Counted from the stretch's first letter, positions 53,725 to 63,428 are shown. The stretch is DNA of 64,000 nucleotides from Saccharofermentans sp. (GCA_016292215.1 JAEFBB010000007.1:1-64000), one strand, 5' to 3'. The notes: generated by a model not told the origin, from the letters alone. Program-made: numbers and translations.

Positions 53725-54321
53725 ATGAAGATCTACGACATCGCACAGGAAGTTTTCGGATGCGCTGTTTACCCGGGTGATCCGTCTCCGGAGAAGATCG
53801 TCCAGCTGAGGATAAGCAACGGTGATATCTGCAATCTTACGGCATTCAAGATGTGTGCGCACAACGGCACGCATGTCGATGCGCCTTTCCATTTTATCGA
53901 CGGTGAAGAGACGATCGATCAGGTGCCGCTCGAAAAGTTCATTGGGTTTGCTTATGTCGCAGAACATGAAGGACTTCTTGGTAAGGATGATGCATTAAGG
54001 ATCCTTGCAGAAGCTAAGGCATGCGATCCCAAAGCCTGCGACATGATCCTCGTTAAGGGCGATTCTGTAATGACTGAAGAAGGCGCGAAAGTTTTCGCTG
54101 ACGCGAAGATAAAGCTCTACGGAAATGAATCGCAGACTGTAGGTCCTGAGGATGCACCGATGGCTGTACACCTCATTATGCTCGGCGCGAAGATCGTTCT
54201 TCTCGAAGGCATAAGACTGGCTGAAGTTCCGGTTGGTTCTTATCTTCTCGATGCCGCTCCGATCAATCTCGGAGGCTGCGATGGCGCGCCATGCAGAGCG
54301 GTACTGATCAAGAATGAGTAG
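53725..54321 (+). CDS. Cyclase-family metal hydrolase (kynurenine formamidase-like)
   Basis: 198 residues. Metal-binding signature HNGTHVDAPFHF in the N-terminal part. Family members hydrolyse N-formyl or cyclic amides. Last gene of the operon, which also carries an MBL hydrolase and a nitrilase-fold amidase, so the operon may break down a small amide-containing molecule (inference). Ribosome site GGAGG. Confidence 0.88.
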   Translation: MKIYDIAQEVFGCAVYPGDPSPEKIVQLRISNGDICNLTAFKMCAHNGTHVDAPFHFIDGEETIDQVPLEKFIGFAYVAEHEGLLGKDDALRILAEAKACDPKACDMILVKGDSVMTEEGAKVFADAKIKLYGNESQTVGPEDAPMAVHLIMLGAKIVLLEGIRLAEVPVGSYLLDAAPINLGGCDGAPCRAVLIKNE

Positions 54322-54365
54322 CCGGGGAAAGGTGCTTGTGCAATCTGAACATGAGGTCTGAACTG

Positions 54366-54971
54366 ATGAGAAGGTTAGAGAGAACTCCTAAGAACATAAT
54401 AGCTTTTGTTTTGTTGGCGATTGATTTTCTCGCCATCTTGTTCTTCGGATATGCAGTCGCGTGTAATCATGCGGGACATTACGCGGTTAAAGTGAATATT
54501 CCGGAAGACATGTATCTTACTTTCAAAGAAGATGTGTCATTTGAAGAGAATGATGAAACGATCACTATTTCCAAAGGCACTGTTATCAAGCCCGCATATA
54601 TTTTCCCTGATAGGGTGTGTTTCTATTACTCGACTAAGGGTTACAGTATAGAAGAAAATGTAAGATTGGATATTTCCGAACGTGAGGAAAAAGGTATCTA
54701 TTATCTTGATGAAAAATCGGAGCGGTTCGAAGAAAGTGATGAGCTTGGAAGGCTATGGAGTGAAGCTAAGCAACAATATCACGATGAAAGAACGAAGATT
54801 ATCTGGAAAAATTTTAGTCCTGTTCTGGGTCTGGGTATAGTCTGGCTTGCGGGATGGTTTTTCTTTACCGGGTTTTTATGCAGGAAGAAGATGTATGTTC
54901 TGTTGTATACGTTGGATTTGGTTTTGCTGTTTGTGGCATTTAATGTTACCAGCTTGTTACTTTACCATTGA
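54366..54971 (+). CDS. Membrane protein, unknown
   Basis: About 201 residues. Helix near residues 10-32, a soluble charged region (about 40-135), and one or two C-terminal helices (about 150-200). ATG 54366 has GAGG nine bases upstream; upstream in-frame TTG 54336 and ATG 54351 lack better sites. It begins an AT-richer patch. No family recognised. Confidence 0.6.
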   Translation: MRRLERTPKNIIAFVLLAIDFLAILFFGYAVACNHAGHYAVKVNIPEDMYLTFKEDVSFEENDETITISKGTVIKPAYIFPDRVCFYYSTKGYSIEENVRLDISEREEKGIYYLDEKSERFEESDELGRLWSEAKQQYHDERTKIIWKNFSPVLGLGIVWLAGWFFFTGFLCRKKMYVLLYTLDLVLLFVAFNVTSLLLYH

Positions 54972-55016
54972 TTTTTTGCTGTTCCATTAGAGAAAATGCT
55001 GTTTGAGGTAATAAGA

Positions 55017-55220
55017 ATGGGAAAGAAAAAGACAAATAAAATCCTCATTATATTGCTCATACTTATACTATTTATTGTGCTTTTGTTCCCATATAAGTCG
55101 ACACAATATGATGGCACATATTACTATTCGCTTATATATACTGTTGTTTGCAAGAATGAGCTTTCTGTTGCTCCGCACGATTCTTCTTCAAACACCTTAG
55201 TAACGAAGGGGAGTATTTAA
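55017..55220 (+). CDS. Small membrane protein
   Basis: 67 residues: Lys-rich start, one membrane helix (about 9-26, ILIILLILILFIVLLF), then a short outside tail. Ribosome site GAGGT; the next gene starts after one base. Function unknown. Confidence 0.6.
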   Translation: MGKKKTNKILIILLILILFIVLLFPYKSTQYDGTYYYSLIYTVVCKNELSVAPHDSSSNTLVTKGSI

Positions 55221-55221
55221 C

Positions 55222-57459
55222 GTGAAATACAAAGCAGTAAAGATACTAACAGTTTTGCTTGTGCTCTCTTTGGTACTGTCAGTAGTATCTTGTGCAAGGA
55301 GTGGCTCTTCAAAAGACAAAAGAATAGTTGCTGAAGATACCCCTTGGTATGAATGTCAAAAGAAAAAACTTGATATTAGTATTGAGAATGCAATACCTGT
55401 TTTTGCGGATAAAAACTGTATTGTATTCAGTAAATTCCGTGATGAAACAACGGGTGATTATTGTGACAATTTAGTTTTATTGGATAGCAATGATAAGGTT
55501 CATGATATCGATGTTGCAGAATTCTTTGACGGGGACGAACAGTTTAGTATTAAATCTTGCTTCAGCAAAGACGGTGATTGTTATGCAGTGATTTATTTGA
55601 CTGAAAAAGGTGTCAGTCACAACAGTGTATATAAGATTAAGGACTATTTTGCTTTGGAATATATAGGCGATTTTGACTCGCTCCGGGAAGAGTCATACTA
55701 TGTCGATCGCGTAATAGCTTCAAACGATCGGTATTATGCACATTTTTATGTTCTGATGAATAACAGTTATAAAGATGCGTTTGGCGTTTTTGACAGCGGA
55801 CTCAATCTGATTTCCGAGATGAGAACTGATAATCCCGTGATGACTTGGTCATTAAATAATAACTCGCAAATCGTAACGGTCGAATATGACCAAAGTAATA
55901 TTGCTGATCCGGCTCAGTATTCAGCCGTATTGGATCTCGAGAAGGGACTTGAGAAAAGAACTGATGTCGCTTCAGAAAACTTTGATGATATTAACTTGGG
56001 TTATGCTTCAGATGATGCCTTTTGTTATAAGAGCAATACTGATTTTACGATATCGAAAACCAATATTGAGACCGGAGAAAAAACTGTTGTAGCTGATTTG
56101 AACTATAGTTCAGGCAATTTATTCGATTTGCAGTGCAGTTCGTTGGTTTATTGCGATGAAGAGACTTTCGTTTTCAAGAAAGATTCTATTTATCCAAGCG
56201 AATCTATGAATTGGACTTTATTCACATTAACAAAACAGAAAAGCAATCCGCATATTGGAAAACAATTATTATATGTAGCACCGAATTTTAATCTCGGGTC
56301 TTTGGCTGCCGCCGCAATTAATCGTTTGAATATGACAAGTCAGGATACATACGCATACGTAACTATGGATTACAGCCGGTTAACTTTTAACGACTATGAG
56401 AAATCGGATGACAGCGATGTTAACAGCTACAATAAAGATATAGCTCTAATCAGCAAATTGGGAAATGACATAAGTAATGGCACCGGACCGGATATCCTTC
56501 TTGATTTTGCCAGGTATTCTTCGCTGAATAACAGCGATTATTTATATGATCTTATGAGTGTTATCAATGATAAGAGTAAATTCAACAGAAGCGATTACTT
56601 TGATAATATCTTCGATGCATATGAGAAAAGCGGTAAATTATTCCAATTGCCGGTAAGCGCATGTATTGGTGGGATCTATGCGTCTGATACAGCGGTTTCT
56701 GACTCCCGGACCGGTTTTACATACCCGGAATATGAGGATTATGTTTTATCTGAATGTGAAGGCTTTGATCCGTTAGAATATAACCTTGGTGGACGGGATA
56801 GATGTTTCTCACTAATGGTACGAAGCAGATATGATGATCTTTTTGACAGTGAGAATCACTTGATTACCAACAATGGCGTTTTTTCTAATATATGCAGTTA
56901 TGTTCGTGATATGAATGAAAACCCCGATTTTGATGAAGCTAATGCGGAACGATTCGTTGAGTTCAATCGAATTCATTTTGACTTATCCAGAAGGTTGCTA
57001 AATGAAAACAAGCAGTTATACGGATTGCCATCTGAAGATGGCAGCAACGGTCCAATAGTATTTGCATACGAAAGCATTGGTATTTGCAGCAAAACAAGTC
57101 AATTCGACCAGGCATTTGAGTTTGTAAAGTGTATTTTGAGTTATGAAGTTCAAATACAGAATGTAGTATACAACCCGGTTAACAGAGAAGCATTTTCTTA
57201 TTATGCTGAAGATGCTATCTCGTATGCTGAGGCTAAGATCAAGAAGATTTACGGACAATCTTATGAAGTGGATCCTGCGATTATTGATGAGTATATAGAG
57301 TATATTTGCTCAGCTAATACATGTTATATGTGTGATGATTATGTGATTTTGATCATGAATGAGGAATTACAACCGTATTATGAGCACCAGAAGGAACTTG
57401 ACGATGTTATGCCGATTATCGAGAATAGAGTGAATAATATGGCCGATGAACAGCATTAA
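55222..57459 (+). CDS. Extracellular solute-binding lipoprotein, large
   Basis: 745 residues from GTG 55222 (AAGGGGAG upstream). Signal peptide with lipobox VVSCA. The C-terminal about 380 residues have ABC solute-binding features (GNDISNGTGPDILLDF, KLFQLPVSACIGGIYAS). The N-terminal about 330 residues look beta-rich and may be an extra sensor or propeller-like domain. No permease or ATPase follows, so it is an orphan binding protein. Codon use is more AT-rich than most neighbours. Confidence 0.8.
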   Translation: MKYKAVKILTVLLVLSLVLSVVSCARSGSSKDKRIVAEDTPWYECQKKKLDISIENAIPVFADKNCIVFSKFRDETTGDYCDNLVLLDSNDKVHDIDVAEFFDGDEQFSIKSCFSKDGDCYAVIYLTEKGVSHNSVYKIKDYFALEYIGDFDSLREESYYVDRVIASNDRYYAHFYVLMNNSYKDAFGVFDSGLNLISEMRTDNPVMTWSLNNNSQIVTVEYDQSNIADPAQYSAVLDLEKGLEKRTDVASENFDDINLGYASDDAFCYKSNTDFTISKTNIETGEKTVVADLNYSSGNLFDLQCSSLVYCDEETFVFKKDSIYPSESMNWTLFTLTKQKSNPHIGKQLLYVAPNFNLGSLAAAAINRLNMTSQDTYAYVTMDYSRLTFNDYEKSDDSDVNSYNKDIALISKLGNDISNGTGPDILLDFARYSSLNNSDYLYDLMSVINDKSKFNRSDYFDNIFDAYEKSGKLFQLPVSACIGGIYASDTAVSDSRTGFTYPEYEDYVLSECEGFDPLEYNLGGRDRCFSLMVRSRYDDLFDSENHLITNNGVFSNICSYVRDMNENPDFDEANAERFVEFNRIHFDLSRRLLNENKQLYGLPSEDGSNGPIVFAYESIGICSKTSQFDQAFEFVKCILSYEVQIQNVVYNPVNREAFSYYAEDAISYAEAKIKKIYGQSYEVDPAIIDEYIEYICSANTCYMCDDYVILIMNEELQPYYEHQKELDDVMPIIENRVNNMADEQH

Positions 57460-57492
57460 GATATAATCTCTTGAATAGGAGTTTTAGGATAG

Positions 57493-58050
57493 ATGACACT
57501 TCAAACTGAGAGACTGATATTAAGACGGTGGGAATTATCCGATGCTGAGGATCTGTTCAGATATGCGAAAGATCCTGACATCGGACCTATCGCAGGGTGG
57601 CCTGCACATAAGGATATCGAAGAGAGCAAGAATATAATAAATAATGTGTTGAACGGCCCTGAGGCTTACGCGATCTGCCTTAAGGAAGACGGCAAGGCAA
57701 TAGGCGCCATAGAGCATAAGCTTTATGGCAAGACTGATCTTGCGGAAGGCGAAGATGAATGTGAACTCGGATACTGGCTGGGCAAGCCTTTCTGGGGTCG
57801 CGGTATCATGCCGGAGGCGGGCAGGGAAATGCTCCGTCATGCTTTCGAGGACTTGGGAATGAATAAAGTCTGGTGCGGCTACTATGACGGCAATGAGAAG
57901 TCCAAGCGCGTCCAGGAAAAGCTCGGATTCAAATACCAATGGAGATCTGAAGATGTCGACGTGCCTCTCATGCACGAGAAGAGAGTAGGGCATGTAAACC
58001 TCATGACAAAGGAAGACTGGTTGTCACAAAAGAATAAGCGTGTGAACTGA
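57493..58050 (+). CDS. GNAT N-acetyltransferase (RimJ/RimL type)
   Basis: 185 residues. RimJ-like start ERLILRRWELSDAEDLFRY, motif A WLGKPFWGRGIMPEAGREML, and GNEKSKRVQEKLGFKYQW. Probably acetylates protein N-termini or small amines. Its C-terminal 'KSKRVQEKLGF' is the same part that survives in the fragment at 36205. Confidence 0.88.
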   Translation: MTLQTERLILRRWELSDAEDLFRYAKDPDIGPIAGWPAHKDIEESKNIINNVLNGPEAYAICLKEDGKAIGAIEHKLYGKTDLAEGEDECELGYWLGKPFWGRGIMPEAGREMLRHAFEDLGMNKVWCGYYDGNEKSKRVQEKLGFKYQWRSEDVDVPLMHEKRVGHVNLMTKEDWLSQKNKRVN

Positions 58051-58108
58051 AAAGAGTTGTTTTCGAGAAGGACGAAAATCTTAAAATCTGATACAATCTT
58101 TGGCTGAT

Positions 58109-59164
58109 ATGGATAATGCTTTTAAAGACATCGTAGATAAACTTAAAGATTCGCAGAGTATTTCAAAGGAAGACTTTGCGTATCTTTTGGAGCGCGGTGA
58201 CAAGGATGATATCGAGTATTTATTTGCGGCTGCAAGAGATGTTGCTGAGAAGTATTTCCTTAAAGAGGTCTACTTAAGAGGACTTATAGAATTTTCCAAT
58301 TACTGCAAGAATGACTGTTACTATTGCGGTATCAGGTGCAGCAACAGGAATGCTGAAAGATACAGGCTTTCTGAAGAAGAGATACTTTCCTGCTGTGATA
58401 TCGGCGCGAAGATCGGATTTAAGACCTTTGTCCTTCAGAGCGGAGAAGATCCTTATTACACGGATGACAGGATCTGCAGCATAGTCCGCAAGATAAAGAT
58501 AGCTCACCCTGACTGCGCAGTTACGCTCTCTATCGGTGAGAAGTCCAAAGAGAGTTATCAGGAATTTTTCGATTACGGCGCAGACAGATATCTGCTTCGC
58601 CACGAGACTGCGGATGAAGAGCACTATTCGATGCTTCACCCCGCATCGATGTCAGGCGCTCGCCGCAAGCAGTGCCTTTTTGACTTAAAAGAGATCGGCT
58701 TCCAGGTAGGCTGCGGAATAATGGTCGGCACGCCTCACCAGACGGTTGATCACATATACGAAGACATTCTGTTTATGCAGGAACTGCAGCCGCACATGAT
58801 CGGCATCGGTCCTTTCATTCCTCACAAGGATACTCCGTTTAAGGATGAACCCGAGGGAAGTGTCGACCGCACACTGCGCCTGCTCGCCATATTAAGACTG
58901 CTGTTCCCTAAGGTACTTCTGCCCGCAACTACTGCGCTCGGCACGGCTGATGCGTTGGGCAGGGAGAAGGGAATACTGGCAGGTGCCAATGTAATGATGC
59001 CTAATCTCTCACCTTCAAACGTGCGCGAGAAATATCTTCTCTACGACGGTAAGATCTGCACCGGTGAAGAAGCTGCAGAATGCAACGCATGCCTCAGGGC
59101 CAGAGTCAGCCGTATAGGTTATCACGTTGCCGACAGCAGGGGCGACCACCCTGATTTTGTGTAA
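58109..59164 (+). CDS. hydE: [FeFe] hydrogenase H-cluster radical SAM maturase HydE
   Basis: About 351 residues. Radical SAM cluster motif C66-x3-C70-x2-C73 (CKNDCYYC) and a C-terminal Cx7Cx2C (in ICTGEEAAECNAC), which corresponds to the second cluster site of Thermotoga HydE. Family core FVLQSGEDPYY and ERYLLRHETA-like YLLRHETA are present. No HydF, HydG or hydrogenase gene is nearby. There is no ribosome site before ATG 58109; a TACAAT 11 bases upstream suggests a very short 5' leader. A TTG at 58100 is the alternative start. Confidence 0.9.
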   Translation: MDNAFKDIVDKLKDSQSISKEDFAYLLERGDKDDIEYLFAAARDVAEKYFLKEVYLRGLIEFSNYCKNDCYYCGIRCSNRNAERYRLSEEEILSCCDIGAKIGFKTFVLQSGEDPYYTDDRICSIVRKIKIAHPDCAVTLSIGEKSKESYQEFFDYGADRYLLRHETADEEHYSMLHPASMSGARRKQCLFDLKEIGFQVGCGIMVGTPHQTVDHIYEDILFMQELQPHMIGIGPFIPHKDTPFKDEPEGSVDRTLRLLAILRLLFPKVLLPATTALGTADALGREKGILAGANVMMPNLSPSNVREKYLLYDGKICTGEEAAECNACLRARVSRIGYHVADSRGDHPDFV

Positions 59165-59284
59165 GCTTTTTGCCTTACCATATTCATTTCGGAAAATATT
59201 ATTAGTGCAACAAAACAATTCAGTTATCTGTATACATGATATAGGCGGAAAACAAACGGCTTTTTCAACGGGGGGAAAACTGTT

Positions 59285-60490
59285 ATGAGAAAAAGATCAT
59301 TTGCCCTATTGTTGCTTTCTGTATGCCTTTTGGCTTCGTGTTCTGCTGTGCCTAAAACAGGTTCCGGAAAAAAGGATAAGAAAACGGTTGATTATGATGA
59401 GCTCCGTGCAAAAGAGGGCACTATGTTCTATATGGGAACATCTAATTGTTGTCTGATGTATGAGGGCGAGAACGAATGTACAGGTTATTCATTCTTAATA
59501 GAATGGAACGGCCATGTCACGAGACAAGTATATTACCAGATAACCGACACATTAATCGATGAAGCTGACCTGAAAGATAAAGATTATGAGAAGCTTTATG
59601 AGTTTTCCGAGCGGTGCCTCAAAAAGGATCCCTTCAGGAATTATTCAGAAGACGTCTGTGACGGCAACACCTGGTTTTTCGATTACTATTACAGCGAGGA
59701 CGAGAAACCGTTCGAGATCTATGACGGTTATTGCTACGAGCAGGAAGAATTAAACGAGATCATTGATATGATGGAATCGTATTTCCCTAAAATTGAATAC
59801 ATCCCGGCTCCTGTCGAGGAGATCGTTACCGTTGATGAATTCAAGGGATGGTACGGTCTTGCAGACGGCGAGATAGATGACGAATACATTGAAGACTTCA
59901 TTTACTTTTGGCAGATCAAACCGAGAGATATGCAATCTAATGACTACAAATCTGTGCTCGCAGATCTCATAGCAAATGAAAACTTTGATCAACTCGGATA
60001 CAGCATGGACTATAACCAAATGTGCAGCTGGGAAATAACGGATGAAAACAGGTCTACTCTTAATTACACTCTTATAGATGCCTGCTGGATATACATGACA
60101 TTGGATATTCCGGTTCCGGATACTACCGATATTGATGAAGTGACTATGCTCGTTGATTTCCGTAAGAACAAGGTGTATTTCGATGTTGATCCAGATAACT
60201 ATCTGAATTCAGGGAAGTGCGTCGAATTAACGGATGATGTCAGAGACATGCTCATTGGTGAATTCAGTTGGTACGTCGATGATGAAGAATATGAAGATTC
60301 TTCATTGCGCGACTGCTATTATGAAATATACATTTACAACTCACAATTCGGGACCATGGATTATGGATACATTGACATCAACAACTTCAGCTATTACAGG
60401 CTGGACAAAGATTTCGATGCGTATTGGCAGACGATCTACGAGATGAGCTTCGGCGAAGAATATGTACCGAGCGTGGATGAGGCTGAATAA
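59285..60490 (+). CDS. Lipoprotein of unknown function
   Basis: 401 residues. Signal peptide with lipobox LASCS, Lys-rich linker, then an acidic, Tyr-rich body without known motif. Ribosome site GGGGGGAAAA. A hairpin with no T-run follows. Function unknown. Confidence 0.75.
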   Translation: MRKRSFALLLLSVCLLASCSAVPKTGSGKKDKKTVDYDELRAKEGTMFYMGTSNCCLMYEGENECTGYSFLIEWNGHVTRQVYYQITDTLIDEADLKDKDYEKLYEFSERCLKKDPFRNYSEDVCDGNTWFFDYYYSEDEKPFEIYDGYCYEQEELNEIIDMMESYFPKIEYIPAPVEEIVTVDEFKGWYGLADGEIDDEYIEDFIYFWQIKPRDMQSNDYKSVLADLIANENFDQLGYSMDYNQMCSWEITDENRSTLNYTLIDACWIYMTLDIPVPDTTDIDEVTMLVDFRKNKVYFDVDPDNYLNSGKCVELTDDVRDMLIGEFSWYVDDEEYEDSSLRDCYYEIYIYNSQFGTMDYGYIDINNFSYYRLDKDFDAYWQTIYEMSFGEEYVPSVDEAE

Positions 60491-60513
60491 TTAATCGGGA
60501 AATGTTTACCGCG

Positions 60514-60539
60514 CCGGCTGTCACACCAAAGACAGCCGG
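60514..60539. repeat. Inverted repeat CCGGCTGTC/GACAGCCGG
   Basis: 9-base arms around an eight-base loop (ACACCAAA), after the lipoprotein gene. The following bases are mixed, not T-rich, so it is a weak or atypical terminator. Confidence 0.55.
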
Positions 60540-60633
60540 TGTATCCATTCTGAATATTTAAGACAATAAACCTTTTAATGTGATATCATTACATTGTTTT
60601 GAAGGGTTTTACCGGCTTAACAGGGGAATGGAA

Positions 60634-62037
60634 ATGCCTGCTAAACTTAAGAGTTATTCATGTTCCAATTGCGGCGGCGTTTTAAATGTCGACAGAGATG
60701 AGGATGTCTTTGACTGTCCTTTCTGCGGCGCGCGTTTTGATGTCATGGATTTCCACAAGAGAGATATTCTGGATGAGGTCCAAGAACTTTGGGAACGCAA
60801 GGATTTTGCAGCCGCAAAGAAAAAACTTGATAATGTATTGCCCGCGGATTCTGATGACTATGAACTGCTCTGTGCTTATGCGCTGAGCATAGCCAACCTG
60901 ACTTCTTTTACTAACCTTGATAAACCGAAGAAGATCAACTTGATACAAAGCGACAAGCTTTATGAACTGCTTGAGAAAGATGAAAGATATTCTTCCGGAA
61001 TAGGTGCACCATATTTTGCCAAGCTTTCTGAGATGCTTCCTATAGCGTATGAATATAACACGCTTAGCGGCAAAAAATTCACCCTTACGAAACGTGCGGA
61101 TGAGCTCAAGGCAAAGCTTGATAAAGAAAAATCTCGAAAAATGGCGGGCATAGTATATAGAGGATTCGTGTTTGTTTTACCATTAATCTATGTGTTTGTT
61201 TTGTTAGCGGTAGCTGCAGGGCCTTGGGTTTTATGGGTATTATTGGTCCTTCTCGGTGTGATCGTCGGCGGAGGCTTTTTCACAAAATACAGATACAAGA
61301 AAATAGAAGATGAATATCAGAAAAATATGAGTCAGTGTTACGAACTGAGAGCAAAGGCACGCGAATTGACCGATAAGATGGAACCTTTAGAGGAATCTTA
61401 TAAAATAGCCTTCAAAGAATTGGAAGAATTGCGGCCGAAACCAAGTGATATCAAGAAGGTAACAAAGGAGTATAAACTTCAGCCTGACAGTATTGTCCGC
61501 ACAGCAGAATTAATGAATGCTACATGCTCTAAATGCGGCGGTGCCATGGTCCTGGACAAATCGCGGAAACTTTATGTGTGCAAGTACTGCGGCATTGCTT
61601 ACGGGTATTCACTGTTCTTTGGCGATGTTAAGCAGAAAGCATATGAATTCCTGAAGGAAGGTGATTTTGCCGAAGCCGATAAAAGGTTCCTGCAAGTCCT
61701 TGCGAATTATCCTGATGACCTGGATGCAATTCGCGGAAGGATATTATGCGCAGGCGGGTGGAGAGCCTTCGGCGAGATGAAGGTCACGGATAAGCTTACA
61801 GAGGAACAATTGAAGGCCCTGAGAGAGCGCATTGATGAAGCCAAGGAACATTTTACCGACAAGGACACGTTTTATCCTGCCAAGATAAGCATGGTCATTA
61901 ATTATATGAAGCAGTATGGCGATGTGCCTGATGGTAATGATGAGGAAAAGAGCGCAGCCGCTGAAGATTTTAATTCGGCACTCCGCGATCTTATAGATGC
62001 AGACAGAGAATTCAGGACAAGACAAATAAACTCGTGA
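60634..62037 (+). CDS. Zinc-ribbon, TPR membrane protein
   Basis: 467 residues. N-terminal zinc ribbon CSNCGG...CPFCGA (about 9-31), helices, two membrane segments (about 170-212), a coiled coil (about 220-300), a second zinc ribbon CSKCGG...CKYCGI (about 312-336), then TPR-like helices. Similar idea to the protein at 7881. Start chosen for AGGGG seven bases upstream. Ends 9 bases before the methyltransferase gene. Confidence 0.72.
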   Translation: MPAKLKSYSCSNCGGVLNVDRDEDVFDCPFCGARFDVMDFHKRDILDEVQELWERKDFAAAKKKLDNVLPADSDDYELLCAYALSIANLTSFTNLDKPKKINLIQSDKLYELLEKDERYSSGIGAPYFAKLSEMLPIAYEYNTLSGKKFTLTKRADELKAKLDKEKSRKMAGIVYRGFVFVLPLIYVFVLLAVAAGPWVLWVLLVLLGVIVGGGFFTKYRYKKIEDEYQKNMSQCYELRAKARELTDKMEPLEESYKIAFKELEELRPKPSDIKKVTKEYKLQPDSIVRTAELMNATCSKCGGAMVLDKSRKLYVCKYCGIAYGYSLFFGDVKQKAYEFLKEGDFAEADKRFLQVLANYPDDLDAIRGRILCAGGWRAFGEMKVTDKLTEEQLKALRERIDEAKEHFTDKDTFYPAKISMVINYMKQYGDVPDGNDEEKSAAAEDFNSALRDLIDADREFRTRQINS

Positions 62038-62046
62038 GGACCGGTT

Positions 62047-62844
62047 ATGCCAAGTTTTAAAGGATTAGAAGGAACATTCGATACAGTAGTCGCCAATTAC
62101 GATAAGATGCGCCCGGGTTATGCGCCGGAACTTTTTAAGACGATATTCGATTATGTGAATATAGGTGAAGATTCCAGAGTGGTTGAAGTCGGCAGCGGAA
62201 GCGGCCAGGCGACGGGGCCTGCGCTTGCTAAAGGATGCGAATTGATCAGCGTTGAATATGGTGAGAATTTTTCTAAAGTTTTGAAGGAGAAGTTTAAGGA
62301 TTATCCGAAGTTCTCCGTTATAACGGGTAAGTTCGAAGAAGCTGATCTGCCTTCAGATTCATTTGATCTTGTTTTCTCCGCAACTGCATTTCACTGGGTG
62401 CCTGAAGAAATCGGCTATAAGAAAGTGTTTGAGATGCTTAAGAAGGGCGGTGCTTTCGCGCGCTTTGCGAACCGTCCCAGGAACTGCAAGGATGCTCCTG
62501 AGCTTGCAGCCGAGATAGACGCGTTATATCAGGAGTACTACAACAAGCAGCATAACATCAAATCCGGTACGCGCAAATGGTTTACCGAAGAAGACGCAAA
62601 GGCTATTTCCTTGATCCCCGAGAAGTATGGCTTCAAGGATATCGAGTGTCATCTTTTCTATCGCGAAAGAGTTTTTACCGCAAAAGAATACACGCAGCTT
62701 TTGGGCACTTATTCTGACCATATCGCGATCGAGGAAAAGATAAGAAATGAGTTTTTCGCCGGCATAGAAGATGCCATCAACCGTCACGGCGGAACGATCA
62801 CGATAAGTGACACGATGGACTTGGAGCTCGCCAGAAAAGCGTGA
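62047..62844 (+). CDS. Class I SAM-dependent methyltransferase
   Basis: 265 residues. SAM-binding motif VVEVGSGSGQATG, acidic strand end LISVEYGENF, and FDLVFSATAFHWV. Probably a small-molecule methyltransferase. Its TGA is two bases from the convergent lipoprotein stop. Confidence 0.9.
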   Translation: MPSFKGLEGTFDTVVANYDKMRPGYAPELFKTIFDYVNIGEDSRVVEVGSGSGQATGPALAKGCELISVEYGENFSKVLKEKFKDYPKFSVITGKFEEADLPSDSFDLVFSATAFHWVPEEIGYKKVFEMLKKGGAFARFANRPRNCKDAPELAAEIDALYQEYYNKQHNIKSGTRKWFTEEDAKAISLIPEKYGFKDIECHLFYRERVFTAKEYTQLLGTYSDHIAIEEKIRNEFFAGIEDAINRHGGTITISDTMDLELARKA

Positions 62845-62846
62845 TC

Positions 62847-63428
62847 TTATTCAGAAGTAAGAGGCAGCAATCTCGCGTCTCTTAGTGTTATATATTGTCC
62901 GTTGCCTTCCTTGTATGTATCGAAAACACCTGCTACGCAGATGTCTTCTCCGACTGCCGGGAAGTCATCCGGATATGTATAATCTTCCGTCGGAATAAAC
63001 TCTATGCCCTGCGCGCAGCACTGCGTGGCGTCGCGGACAATGCACGCATAGTAGCAATTCCCGGTTGCTTCATCTTCCACATAGGAGAAGATTCCTTCCA
63101 TTTTGATCGTTTTCCCGATGTATTCGTCGGGAGCATAAACCATCGCGAAAACTTCGGAATAGATCATGTTCGAAGAAAGGACAGTAAGGTCTAAGTCCAC
63201 ATCATCATCACCGTATTCGAGAATGCTCTCGATGTCGTAGATGTTTGTCTCTTCAGATTCGGTGACTGCTGCTGAAGTATCTTGGTTGCTGTCAGCTGTA
63301 GCAGATGCGAGAACATCAGCGACGCCGGTCGCCTGTGTGAAGCCGTGCCTGGGCTCGCTTTCCGCAGTCCGGCAGCCCGCTAACGCGAGAAGGGATACGG
63401 ATATTATGACTGACAGTGTCTTTCGCAT
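62847..63428 (-). CDS. Lipoprotein next to zinc-uptake gene, OB-fold-like
   Basis: 193 residues. Signal peptide with lipobox LAGCR, Ser/Thr-rich linker, then a beta-rich domain with YIGKTIKMEGIFSY, CYYACIVRDATQCCAQGIEF (paired Cys) and GVFDTYKEGNGQYITLRDA. This kind of OB-like lipoprotein is often next to zinc ABC genes in Clostridia (from memory). It is the next gene after the partial zinc-binding protein. Function unknown; metal binding is inference. Confidence 0.75.
   Translation of the reverse strand: MRKTLSVIISVSLLALAGCRTAESEPRHGFTQATGVADVLASATADSNQDTSAAVTESEETNIYDIESILEYGDDDVDLDLTVLSSNMIYSEVFAMVYAPDEYIGKTIKMEGIFSYVEDEATGNCYYACIVRDATQCCAQGIEFIPTEDYTYPDDFPAVGEDICVAGVFDTYKEGNGQYITLRDARLLPLTSE

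Noticed and set aside
58050..58090. GTTTTCG/CGAAAAT hairpin after the GNAT at 57493 considered as a terminator
   Set aside because: Short stem, no T-run, and it overlaps the region expected to hold the hydE promoter.
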